A stretch of 64,000 bases of DNA from Artemisia argyi (lineage: Eukaryota > Streptophyta > Magnoliopsida > Asterales > Asteraceae). A model generated the notes under the pieces. The model was given only the letters and a program-made list of their open reading frames with translations. It was not told the DNA's origin and did not search any database. The stretch spans positions 263,504,544-263,568,543 of the forward strand of contig CM060708.1 in NCBI GenBank assembly GCA_030686995.1, written 5' to 3'. A program made the translations under genes and the position numbers. Positions 47,808 through 59,468 of the stretch are shown here, piece by piece. Positions within the stretch are counted from its first letter, which is position 1. Each line of letters begins with the position of its first letter.

Positions 47808-49167
47808 GTTTTCTGAAAAAATAGAAGTGGTGATCTGATAAGTAAGAGCTTTATTAAAGATCACGTTAAAGAACTATGTATACAACAACTTCATAAAGTC
47901 GAGGAGAAAAATTGCTATTCTATTAGATGAACTAGATTTTATAATGATAGAGTGCCTACTTCGAACTAACGCTGTATCATTAACAATGAACTTAAGAGTT
48001 AAGAAAAAATATTCATAAAGAATAATAAGGTTCCCTGAACTTCACACCCAAAATATATTTTCATATCTCAGGCTTCAAACATAAGACAACTAAAACTTCA
48101 TGACTAGGTAGAATAGACCAAATGTATCACAAAAACAAAAGAATAACGGTAAGTTCACCTATTACATTAAATCTAAATAAGTCGACGCACCTTAGAAAAC
48201 AAACATCGCAAAGAACCACAATAAATACTAAATAGCACATACCCTTACTAGAAATAAGAATGTATCAATTTTGTTTTTATGTAGTCAGAAAGGCCAACTA
48301 GGCATTCTTTTGAATTAAGAGGGTGTTTCGTCATGCAAATTTTTATTCTGCTTATCTGCTCATTTCAAGGTGCTTATTTGAGTGACATTAAAACTTTACT
48401 CTTTTATCTTCACAATTAAAACTAAGATCTCTTAATTTGTATACGAATTTCTCTGAAATTTTCTATTCTTCGAGTTTAGTGCATTTTCTAAGAAAACCCT
48501 AACATTAATTCCTGAACTGCTGATTTTTAAGCAGCTTATAAGTAAATTGTTTAAAAGCAAGAAAAACAAGCAATCCCAAACACCCTCTAGAATTCACTTC
48601 ACTTTATTTGTAAGAAAGAAAAAAAACGATAACATCACAAGCCCATAACAAAAGAATAACCCGCCGTTACTATGATATAAGATTATATATGATGCTCCAA
48701 GTGCCAATTAATCTCTAAAACTGTTTGCAATAAGAAAATAAAAGATTTCTAAACATATATTTTTAATTCGACATAGAAACTATATAAAATCTACCACAGT
48801 TGGTGAAATTATAAACCCCTAAAACAAAAACTACTCCAAACCAATTCTAAACAGCATTATAACCACAAACTTCAAAGTAAATCCTTTAAATAAAACCAAA
48901 ACAAACAAATAACAGTTTCCATAAAACAAAATAATTTTTATTTTTATTTTTATTTTTAAAAAGAAAAAAAAAATCCAATCTGTAATAGAGTGCCTTATAT
49001 AAGAATAATCAGCAAATAAACATCAAAACATGCAAGCAATCCATTAAATAAAACCCGAACAACAGTTAAACGTACACTGAAATTATATCAAATAAGAGAT
49101 CAATCGATAAAGATGTATGTAAGGAAATCAAATATTCCTGAAATTTTAATTTTATAGATTGCGTTAC

Positions 49168-49262
49168 CTGTTTGATGTTTTTTTAGAAATGATAAAAGAG
49201 AAAACGTACTTTGTTGAAGGTTCTGGGCAAGTTTGGTATCTATATGTGTCAGAACCTATATA
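49168..49262 (-). promoter_or_regulatory. SR gene promoter edge and 5'UTR exon
   Basis: On the minus strand a TATATAGG-like box (about 49262-49254) is followed by a short untranslated exon ending CAAACAG at a GTAACG donor (exon end 49168). The acceptor CAG at 47813-47815 lies five bases before the start codon, giving a 1.36-kb 5'UTR intron. The transcription start is estimated. Confidence 0.6.
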
Positions 49263-49789
49263 GATTATATATGACAAGTGTCACTTATGTTCTCGTACTT
49301 TATTGTTTTTATTATTTACACTACTGGTCCTTTTATTACAACCATTTTCCTTTACAATTTTTTTAGGGCAGAATTGCATATATATATCCTCCCAAAATGA
49401 ATAATTGCATATATATCTTTTGATACACATAGTACAATGGTTTTTATGCATGCTTTGGATATATATACAATTATGCATTTTCGGAACGATATATATGCAA
49501 AAACCCCTTTTTTTAGGGTGATATTATGAAAACCCCTCCCTTCCTACTCTCATGTGTATTTTTTTACAGCATTGATTTTTTTAATACAACATTTAAATTC
49601 ATCGGTTTAATCATTATAACCCATTACCATGCGATATATTGACCATTGGCAAACATATTGTCACAAAAATTTAGACTAATACACCTGGTAAATATTCCAA
49701 GTACAGTTGTGCATTGATGTTTCTAACTCACTGATTATGACATACTGACTCGGTCAATATGTTTTAGATGACTATAATTCTGTAAAGGT

Positions 49790-50056
49790 TAATCACTACT
49801 CTTCCAGAACACTTGGACATAAACTTTGTTGCAGTATAACAATCACCACAAATGCACAAATTCTTCATAATTCTAATTGGTCTATTATCCAAAAACGTAA
49901 TTAAAGCAATCACAATCGCTAATCTCTCACTATGATATCTAATCACCATATTTTTCTCTTCACCACCCACTTCTCTTAATACATAACTTGTATTCGCAAC
50001 ATAACCAGCTTTCACCATCTGATCTTCTAAATTCTCCAATTTTTCATAAATCTATT
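49790..50056 (-). pseudogene. PPR protein DYW-domain fragment
   Basis: Translation gives EKLENLEDQMVKAGYV, TSYVLREV..EEK, YHSERLAIVIALI, then PIRIMKNLCICGDCYTATKFMSK. This is the E+/DYW deaminase end of a plant PPR protein, including the CGDC zinc ligand pair and a degenerate HSE catalytic motif (YHSERLA). The terminal DYW/HHF part is scrambled, and no PPR repeats are present upstream (higher coordinates). Full-length family members edit organelle RNA. This is an isolated fragment, perhaps captured or left by truncation when the copia element inserted nearby. Confidence 0.85.
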
Positions 50057-50203
50057 TTGATTTAGAATGGCGTATATCCCCTGCAGCAAAGTATGGACTA
50101 TATTACCCTCCTCAACCCAGCTTAATCCCGTTTCCTTTTTACCTCAATGTCCCTTAACATACATCTTTCGGGTCCTAGCTGTTAAAAGTTACGTATAAAT
50201 ATT

Positions 50204-51073
50204 TGTTAGGAATTAAATATTCCATAGATTTGATGATCAGAAACAAGAAGAATGAAACATGAAGAATACTGAAATGATAAGAAAAATACGCTAAGTGCAA
50301 TTCTGCTGAAGAACGTTTCCACTGATGGATTCTGCTGATGAGCAAAATAGTTCTGCTAATAGGATTCTGCTGAAGAACGTTTCTACTGAAAGTGATTCTG
50401 CTGATGGACACTGTTGCTGATCAATGAGTCATACTACTGAATGGATAAAGATGAAGAAGATATTTTGTGCATAAAAGTCAAGTATATCCTCTAGATAATA
50501 TCTTTCATCAGTCATCAAATTGAACACTCTAAATGAGTTGTAAACATTGATACGTGTTGACTGACATCATAGTCATAAGCTAGATAGTAGATGACAAAAG
50601 CTTATCAATTTTGTAATGATCTCCTTTGTTCTATAAAAAGGAGATCACACCCTTAGATAAAAATGTATGCTTCATAGTGAAACAAAGTGAACATCACCAA
50701 AGTACTTCGTACTTACAAATTACAACAACACCAAGTGTATTAAAATGTAAAGCACTTAGAAGAGTGTGTGTGGGAACATCAGACAAGGAGTCTGTTGTTG
50801 TTAGGTTTGTTTAGCCTCAAGGATCTTTGATCCCTGTTAGATTGTAAACTGTGCTATACTTGATCACATAGCATTGGGGCTAGTTGGAATAACAAACGGT
50901 GAAAAGTTAGAAAAACCTTGTTGTGATAATATTGTTTCTTTCATAGAATATTCCGTCAATATTATCATTGTGCTCGTAATAGCCAAATTCCTAGATCAAA
51001 GGCTTAACATCCTAGAGCTCATAAACGATCAGCAAAAGCTTATTGTTTAGGATATTAAAATAAGCTTTTCACA
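50204..51073 (+). repeat. Copia 5' LTR
   Basis: About 870 bp, TGTTAGGAATTAAATATT to TTTTCACA (end uncertain by two bases). TATAAAA lies at 50632-50638. A block of TTCTGCTGA(A/T)G and GAACGTTTC(C/T)ACTGA words repeats at 50301-50420. Confidence 0.8.
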
Positions 51074-51075
51074 GT

Positions 51076-51087
51076 TGGTATCAGAGC
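51076..51087 (+). other. Copia primer binding site (tRNA-iMet)
   Basis: TGGTATCAGAGC, the canonical initiator methionine tRNA primer site of copia elements. Confidence 0.95.
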
Positions 51088-51129
51088 TTCCAGGTTGATA
51101 TCTTTGATTTAGAAGAAAAAGAAGAAGAA

Positions 51130-53733
51130 ATGGACACAGAATCTGTTCAAACAAATGTTGCTGCAAAGTTGCCAGTTCTCAAACAGAATGAGTTTGAATT
51201 GTGGAGGTTAAGAATAGAACAGTTTTTCCAGGTGCAGGATTACACTCTCTTGGAAATCATTGAAGATGGAAACTCTTTCAAACCCACAACCACTTTATCA
51301 ACAGTTGAAGGTAGGGAAATTTCAGTTGTTCAAACTATCCCTACAACTGCTGATGAAAGAATAAAAAAGAAGAATGACCTCAAGGCCAGAAGTATGCTGA
51401 TGATGACCATTCCAAATGATCAACTTATAAACTTCAGCAAATTCAAAGATGCTAAGTCATTATTTGAGGCAATTGTTGCAAGGTATGGAGGGAATGAAAC
51501 CACCAAGAAGACCCAGAAAACCCTTCTCAAGTAGCAGTTTGAAAATTTCTCATCAACCATGAATGAATCTCTTGACCACATGTTTACAAGGCTACAGAAA
51601 ATTGTGAGTCAACTTGCTGTTCTTGGGGTTGATATACCTCAAGAAGATTTAAACTCAAAATTTCTGAGAAGCTTACCAGAAGAGTGGGCTATGCATGTTG
51701 TTGTTTGAAAGAATAAACCAGACATAGACACTATGGATCTTATGGATTTGTATAGCAACTTTAAAATTGTGGAACAAGAAGTAAAGAAAACTGGTGTCTC
51801 TAGTTCATATACTGGGAACATGGCTTTTATGTCATCTCCTAGTATCTTAAACCCAGTTAAAGATGAAAAGGTTGATAATGGAATTGGTGCTGCTAGTTCA
51901 TCAAGCAGTACTTTTGGTATATTGAATGAAAAGGCTTGTTGTGCCTTTTTCACAAGCCAGAATGATGGGTCCATGCTCACTCATAAAGATCTTCTAGAAA
52001 TCAATGATGATGATTTAGAAGAGATGGACCTAAAATGGCAAATTTCTCTTCTTAGCATGAGGGCTAAGAAATTCTATCAGAGGACGGGGAAGAAACTCAC
52101 CATCAGCAGCAATGATACTGCTGGTTTTGACAAGTCAAAGATAGAATGCTATAACTGTCATATGTTGGGGCACTTCTCAAGAGAATGCAGAAGGCCAAGG
52201 CAGCAAGATAGCAAGAATAGAGGTTTTGGAAGCAAGTCCAAGACAGGGGAATCAACCAATCCAAAGGCTATGGTAGCCATTGATGGATTATGATTTGATT
52301 GGAGCTTTACAGCTGATGATGAAGAAGAAACTTCTCCTCAGACAGTTCTTATGGCTTTCACCACAGAGGTACAACCTGATAAAGTTTGTTCAAATAATTG
52401 TTCTGCTCTTAAAAGTTTAGAAACCTTAACTAAACGTTATGAGAATCAAAGGAAAGAATTAATTGATACAGCTCATAGCTTAACAAATCATAAAAGAGGT
52501 ATAGCTACTCTAGAGGAACAAGTCATACATTTTTGAACAAATGAATCTACCTTTACTGATGTCAAAATTCTTCTTGAAAGAGAAATAATGTTTAAAGATA
52601 ATGACATTAGTAACTTGAAAGCTGAAGTAGATAGGCTTAGTAAGGCTAAAGAGAATATTCAAATGAGTGTAGAAACACTAGATTATGCATCTAAGGGTGT
52701 GACTAACTTAATTGAATGTCAAGTAATTAATAAAGCTAAGTCTGGTGTTGGATACAAATCTGTTCCTCCACCATATAGAGGTATTCCTTCACCCCCAGGA
52801 ATTGACCTAGAACACACAGGATTACCTGAATTTCAACTACCTGAATTAAAATATGGTGTTCAACCAAAATCTAATGTAGTTGATAATGAACCTTTGAAAG
52901 AAAGTGAAAGTTTGAGTAAAACTTCACTTCCTAAGAACAAGGTGTGTTCTTGTAGAAAGTCAGATGGTCCAATCATTGAGGACTCAACATCTGATGATAA
53001 AAAGTTACTACAGGTTATGTCTAAACCTGAAGTGGTTAAGAAAGCAAGCACAAGAGTTCCTAAGATAGTCAAACACAATACTGATAGGCCTAAGACCAAT
53101 GAAAAGCATGTTAGGCAACCAGTAAGATATTGTGAACAATATAGAACCATAAACAAGCCTAGAGGTAACGAAAGGAATTGGTATAGCCTCAAGTCTCTCC
53201 AACAAAGAGATAACAAAGCTTGTTACACATGTGGTAGTTTTGACCATCTTGCAGCTTTCTACAACCAATGGGTATATGGGTATGAAAGTAATAGAGTGAA
53301 CTACAAAAGGCAAACACCTAAATCTCATTTTCACTCTAATTCTAAAAGATCAAAACCCAAAATAGTCACAAAAACTGTTCCTGCTGAAAGGAAAATGGTT
53401 TCTGCTGAAAAACCATATATGACTGTTTACCCAAAATCAACAATTAAGGGTGCAAAAACAACTTTCAAACATGCATCTAATATTGTTCAAATGCCCATTC
53501 AAACAAAAGCAGTGGTCCAAAAACAAGTTTGGAGACCAAAGGGTACAACTACAAAGCTAGCAGTTTCTGCTAAGCATACTGCTGCTAAGGGAAACAGGGC
53601 AAATGCTGTTAAGGCCTCAGCATGTTGGATTCTTAAATCCAATGTTGCATCAACAATTCTCAAAAGATTACATCCCATTGATGCAAGAGGCGGATCCAAG
53701 TCAGAAATGGTTTGGATCCCAAAACAAAACTAA
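51130..53733 (+). pseudogene. Copia gag region with stops
   Basis: One frame carries gag (LKQNEFELWRLRIEQFF near the start, LNSKFLRSLPEEWAMH) and a CCHC knuckle CYNCHMLGHFSREC (about 52148-52190). A long low-complexity extension rich in Lys/Ser follows, with a second CYTCGSFDHLAAFC-like motif decayed to ..FY. In-frame stops are at 51532, 51706, 52291, 52534 and 53731. The first two look like CAG to TAG and TGG to TGA. It is not translatable as one protein. Confidence 0.85.
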
Positions 53734-54271
53734 TTCCTTTATTTATGTGCAGGGACATTCATCAGCAGATACTGAAGATCAAGGATTCTCATATAGTGGA
53801 TGTTCAAGGCACATGACAGGCAACAAGTCTTATCTCTCAAATTTTCAATCAGTAGATGGAGGCTATGTTACCTTTGGAGGAGGAATTGGAGGAACAATTA
53901 TTGGTAAAGGTACTATTAAAACCGGTAAATTAGATTTTGAAGATGTGTACTATGTGCAAGAGCTTAAGTATAATCTTTTTAGTGTCTCACAAATGTGTGA
54001 CAAAAAGAACAAAGTTCTCTTTACTGACACTGAATGTCTTGTATTTTCTTCTGATTTTAAGATGCCTGATGAAAGTCAAGCACTTCTTAGAATTCCAAGA
54101 AAAGGCAACATGTACAGTGTTGATATGAAGAAGATTGTTCCAAAAGATTCTCTTACTTGTTTTATTGCTAAGGCCACATTGGATGAATCTATGAAATGGC
54201 ATAGAAGGCTTGGTCATATTAACTTCAAAACCATAAATAAGATTGTCAAAGATGGTTTGGTAAGAGGTTTA
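53720..54271 (+). pseudogene. Copia protease and integrase N-terminus
   Basis: After a +1 frame change the protease motif reads YSGCSRHMTG where D-S-G-C is expected, so the catalytic Asp codon is lost. Further on, ELKYNLFSVSQMCDK and the integrase zinc-binding WHRRLGHINFKT are clear. The frame is cut by E2 within RGL. Confidence 0.85.
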
Positions 54272-55835
54272 TGATGAGGCGAAAAATGAACCACTTTTAA
54301 GGGGTCATTTAAGCCCGGAATTGAATTTATTTGATCAAATATTACCCTAAATCATTCCTTTTGTGATTTTAGGTACTTTGGGAGTGAAATCTGGAAAAGG
54401 AAGCAATTCGGACGTTTTTGGAGCATAAAAGTGAAGAAAACGCCAAAGACTTAATTTTCCTTGCTGGGAACAGTGGATGACGGCGTCAAGAAGACAATCT
54501 TGACGGCGTCAAGAGTAAAAGTGGTGACGGCCCAGAAGAAACGTGAAGGCGTCACCCAAGGTCGTCACGTGTTAACTTGTCAAAACTTGCGTGCGGAGTA
54601 GCTGATATTGTTTTGGTCATAACTTTTGCATACGAACTCGGATTTAGGTGATTCAAAAGCCCCACGCGAAGAGGACGAAGAGATCTAAAATTTGGTGAAA
54701 AAAATGGTCCTGACGGCGTCAAGAAAAACGAGCTGACGCCGTCAAGAAGGGCCGACAGAAAACATGCCTATAAATATAACTTCATAACTTCACTTTTTGT
54801 AGGCCCTAAACCCTAAGGTCGATTCCTGGGTTTAGGTGGGTGTTTTTCCAGCAACTTAGAGGGTTTCAATCACTCCATAAACATCATGTATTGGTTTGAT
54901 GATTCTATCTTAATTATGTTTTCCATTATCATTGTTGTTTGCTCTTCTTTGATGATTATTTGCTAATTCACCTTGTGTCTACTTATGATTATGTGAAACT
55001 TGTATATAATTGATTAGATCTCATTGATTTCTTGTTGATGTTGTATCTATCTCCATCAATGAGGGGCTTGTTGATGTATGTGTCTATCTCCATCAATTAA
55101 GGCGTGACAACTTCAATAGATCTAGTTGGTTTAGTTTATAATTCTTGTTTCCTATTGATTCTTGTTTTGATTGAATGAATTCGATGTTAGGCTTAAGAAA
55201 ACTGGAAGATCTCCATTGTGTAACATGCTTGAACGTCTTAAGAAATATGAACCGATGTGTACTAGGTTTTTATGGTTGTATTTAATGCATGAGCGAATTC
55301 TAGTGATCCCATGTTAGGAGCTTCTTAGCCGGCTCGACATAGGAGTGAAGTAGGAGCTTATAGGATTGGGGAGTTAAGTGCGCCACCCCATGAATGGTAT
55401 TAAGCAATATAACCCGTCAATTAAAACAAGGTTTTACAATTCAATAGGTAGAATTGGATAGCTAGCAAGGAGTAACATATCATAGGTAGACATGCTTCAC
55501 TTATCTTGTAGAACCCTAGTTTACTTTTCTTGTTAATTAGTTTAATTAGTAGCTTTTGGGTTAGTTGATTAGCAACTAATTCCGCCCACTCTCCTAATAC
55601 CCGAGATTTTTACTTGCTTTTCATAAAATATAAAAACACAAAAAGAATCATCCTTCACCTTTTGACCTAGTTAGCTCAATTTCAATCCTAACGACACTAT
55701 TCCTAGCTGAACGATCAATCCCCAGGTACTTGTCACTATACTATACTACAACGATCAGGTACACTGCCTGGTGGGGGTTGTAAGCTTGTCGAGATCCCTC
55801 GAGAGGTAAAGCCTGGTACAATTCCCACGCTACCA
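54272..55835 (+). repeat. E2 5' LTR
   Basis: TGATGAGGCGAAAAATG to CACGCTACCA. TGACGGCGTCA-type palindromes lie at 54478-54744 and TATAAATA at 54769-54776. Its first ~200 and last ~650 bp are recognisably like E1; the centre differs. Confidence 0.95.
54478..54776 (+). promoter_or_regulatory. TGACG palindrome cluster and TATA box in E2 LTR
   Basis: At least four TGACG(G/C)CGTCA copies plus a CACGTG (about 54565-54570) precede TATAAATA. The layout is the same as in E1 although much of the intervening sequence differs. Confidence 0.6.
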
Positions 55836-55841
55836 AGTTTT

Positions 55842-55858
55842 TGGCGCCGCTGCCGGGG
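55842..55858 (+). other. E2 primer binding site (tRNA-Asp type)
   Basis: TGGCGCCGCTGCCGGGG, six bases after the LTR. Confidence 0.9.
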
Positions 55859-55997
55859 AATAGTTATTGTTTAGGTTGAATTTGATTTTTATTAGGTCTA
55901 CTCATTAGATTCCTATCAAGTGAGATTTTTTCTTTTTATTTTGTAGCTTTCTCATAGTCTATCTTTTCTTTGTGCTTTTGTTTGTAATTTGCTTCAA

Positions 55998-56970
55998 ATG
56001 GACTTTACACTTAGACTTCTAAGATTACAAGATAGGGTTGAGCGGCTAACACACCAAAGAGTTCAAAATACCTCATTTAGAGACACCTATGAATCATATG
56101 AGCCTTCACCTAGGATAGATTCTTATGAACAACCTCCATGTTTAAGATCTAGTTTTAGTGAGGCCAATAGGAAATGCGACCTAGTTTGCCAAGGAATTAT
56201 GGAGAGAGCCATTGCAACAAATCATAAGTTGGATGAAGCACTAGGTTTGCTATTATCACTACCTAAGAAAAAAATTGAGGAGGATTTAGCCGAGCATGAT
56301 CACATTGATAAAAAAGACCTAGGTTTTATGATCGATGATGATGAATCTCAAGAAACAGATGATGAATCTCTTGGGCAATTTGTATATAGCAGTCAGAATA
56401 TTGAAGATGATCCTTATGATTCGGACATAGAAGTTGAGATGCCTAGAGAAGCACGTGAGATACTTGGGAGAATGCTAGGGCTAGATTATAATAAAACACA
56501 TGTTGAGGATATAGGTGATATTAACACATGGAATGATGAGGTAAATAACATAAGCCCACAAAATACTCAACCATCATTTGAGGCACACACACCGCCCGTG
56601 ACTTACCCGGAGGAAGTAGAAGAAACTTTAGGAATTCCAATGGAGGTAGAACCCTTGGACCAGGCACCACTTGAGGATATAGGTTTGAATACTTGTAGTA
56701 ATAACCTTACTCCTAGTTCTAGGGAATTTCCTAATGTTGATGAACCGGAACCTCAACCTTTGCACAACTTTCCATCCTTATCTAGGAGACAAAAGAGGAA
56801 CCGACCCACCCATCAACCAATATTATCCGAGTAGTTTTAGGATGAAGGAAGCCATTCACTCACCCCCTTCACCTCACGTGGAATATTCACACCCTAAGGG
56901 TGTGTATCGCTACTTTCACCCACACTTAATCCTAAGTGTAGGGAAAACCTCCCCTATTTCCGTTAAATAA
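55998..56970 (+). pseudogene. E2 ORF of unknown function, frameshifted tail
   Basis: From the ATG at 55998 a frame of 278 codons runs to 56834. It has a basic/Leu-rich start (LRLLRLQDRVERL, possible coiled coil), a Glu/Asp-rich centre (EEDLAEHDHIDKKDL, IDDDESQETDDES) and a Pro-rich end. Around 56780 the +1 frame takes over with RGTDPPINQYYPSSFRMKEA and ends SVK at 56970. RGTDPPIN..SFRMK tails are known to me from Asteraceae predicted proteins, so the shifted tail is probably the original C-terminus. There is no gag core, zinc knuckle or protease. It replaces gag in an otherwise E1-like element. Role unknown. Confidence 0.65.
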
Positions 56971-56999
56971 GGGTAGAGTCAGGCTCGTGACTCGAATAA

Positions 57000-59468
57000 A
57001 AATAAGCGCTTCTTGGGAGGCAACCCATGTTTTGTGTGTTTTTATTTGTTTGTTTGTTTGGTTTTATTTGTTTCTGTATGCATGTTTTATTTTTATTGTT
57101 TGTGGCTCATGTTTCAGAGTAAATTGTGAGAATGCTTTATGTTGTTTTTAACTTCGTCTTAATTGCATATAAAGGTATTTTGCAAAAGATAAGTGTAAGG
57201 GAGATCCAAATTTGTTTATAAGAACGAAATTGAGCATGAACGACAAAAATATTAAATGGACATGTGTATTAGTACTTGTTAGAGTCAAATGCTTGTATCG
57301 AGTCGTAATGATGTTTTGCAGGATTTTCCAGGAAGTAGGACATAAGTTTTTTCAAAAATTTTCCGAAAACTTAACGTAAAGATTTCTGCAGGTCACTTCT
57401 GACGGCGTCATGACTCATGAGTTTACTCTTGACGGCGTCATGTGTAAAATTCTGGAAATTTTGCTAGTTTTTGTTTATACCGGAGTCTTAAAATTTTTGT
57501 TAATTCTTTAGTTTTATAAACTGCAGGAAATCTGCAAACATTCATTCCACAAGCATTATATCTTTAATTGTTTTGTTTCTATTCCTAAGTCTGGAATTAC
57601 ATCTAGTTGTGAGTTTTCTTTGTTCGGATTGATGCTTTGGGTTTTTGTGTTTGTTTTCTCAGGTTTTACAGGTTATGTATGACAAGAAGATGATTTATTT
57701 TTCTGGAAGGGAAGCTTTGATTGTTCATTTTCTTGGAGGAAGATCTAACCTGGCCACCTTATTATCCATACCGAGTGAATCAGGGGAGTATTTGATTTCA
57801 TTCTTTTTACCTTTTCACTTTTACATTCTTTACTTGAACATTGGGGACAATGTTCATCCTAAGTGTAAGGGGAGGGTAAAATGATGATACCTTACAGATA
57901 CACTTTCACTTGAGTTTGTTTGTTTGATGGTAGATGTGTAATAAAACTATGAGAAATACTTGTTAGTGCAATTTTAGCGCCAAATTTAAAATTTTTTACA
58001 ACATTTAGGAGTGAAACTTTAGCCATAGCAAGCGTCTCATGGATAGGAGATTGTATGACTAGCACATAACCGTACTATTCAGAAAAATTTTCCACCCAAA
58101 TATGTGAGGTTCGCCTTTAGATTTGATAGGAAAAGCATTTACTATTAGTGCTTATGAGTGTACCGGTAGCATTTAGATTCTAGAACTTGCGTTAGTGATG
58201 CATCCCGAGACCGCTAGTGAGACTACATTCGTGTAGTAGGATTTACTACATGATAAGAGGCATTAGGATCACCCTTGTGTTAAACCCGTATTATAATTAC
58301 TTGACCATTTAAGTCATATTACTTGGCTAGTTAAGTCAACTAATTTTTCCCACACCTTACCGTTGTACTCATTTTTAGTACACGAAACCCCTAGTACACC
58401 CCTCCGAGCCTATCTTTTCGTTTCTAACTTTAAGCATCTTACTTAAAGGAAGAATTTGTTACACCCCACTTAAATGTACACCCAAATCGCCTTAGCCTTC
58501 CGTGTATGCACTCATTTTTAGTGCATTATTGTTATTGGTTAAACCCTATGTTAACTTTCTAATTGATTACATGGTTGCTAAGTCGACTCATATCCTTGTA
58601 CATATTGTTTTGGGACGATTGGGACTCATGGGTAAGTACTTATTTTATGGAGTAATGGGGAAGAACATCATTTATTACCCCCGTATGTGCGTTAATCTTA
58701 AAAGTACTCCAAGTGTTTTGATTTTCTTAATTCGAGTCATTAGAATAGTTTATTGTAAAGTATGTAAAGATTCAAGTGTAAGGGGAATATTCATTCCCTA
58801 TGATGTATTATTTTGGATGGTAGGGTAAGAGTGTATGCAACAAAAAAAAAAAAAAAAAAAAAAAATCGAAAAATTAAGAAAGAGAAAAAAAAAATAGAAA
58901 AAGAAAAGAGAAAAAACATACGGACTACCATCCCTTTTTCATTCTATGTTCATTTTATGTTTTTGTTATTTTTCATTTATTAGCTTAAGTCGAGTCTAGT
59001 CTTGGCTTAGCAACGCCATATTGTACATGTAATTAACCAAGATTATTAACTCGCCACCAGTAAAAACTTCCTTTATCCAACAAAACCGTGTATTTCATAT
59101 CCCTACACCTAACGTTACAACCCTTTAAAAGACCTCTTTGATAGTTTATCCTAGGTGCTTACGCCATGTGGTGGAGGTTTGATCCTTTCACAAGCCTATG
59201 GTAATCTATTTTGCTATGACAGGTAGTGAGAGATGTTTTCCATTTCCATATTGTAATTTATACTTTATTACACCCGAGAGATGTGAGTATCTAAACACTA
59301 TTTGTGAGGTGCTAGTGTATGACCTCCGTGCTTGTCTTTGGTCTTTAGTGGAACGATTATTTGTTGTAATTACTTTTATGTTAGTGTTAAATGACCCCTA
59401 ACTTGTATTTTGATTAGAATAAAAGCGCATTTGCTTGAGGACAAGCAAATCTCAAGTGTAAGGGTATA
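57000..59468 (+). other. E2 conserved noncoding 3' block
   Basis: Matches E1 19780-22218 in order: GCTTCTTGGGAGGCAACCC, two TGACGGCGTCA copies (about 57402-57440), GAACATTGGGGACAATGTTC, AAGTGTAAGGG at 57191, 57861, 58774 and 59454, the hairpin with A-rich loop (58815-58933) and the ATTTGCTTG/CAAGCAAAT hairpin before the polypurine tract. Confidence 0.85.
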
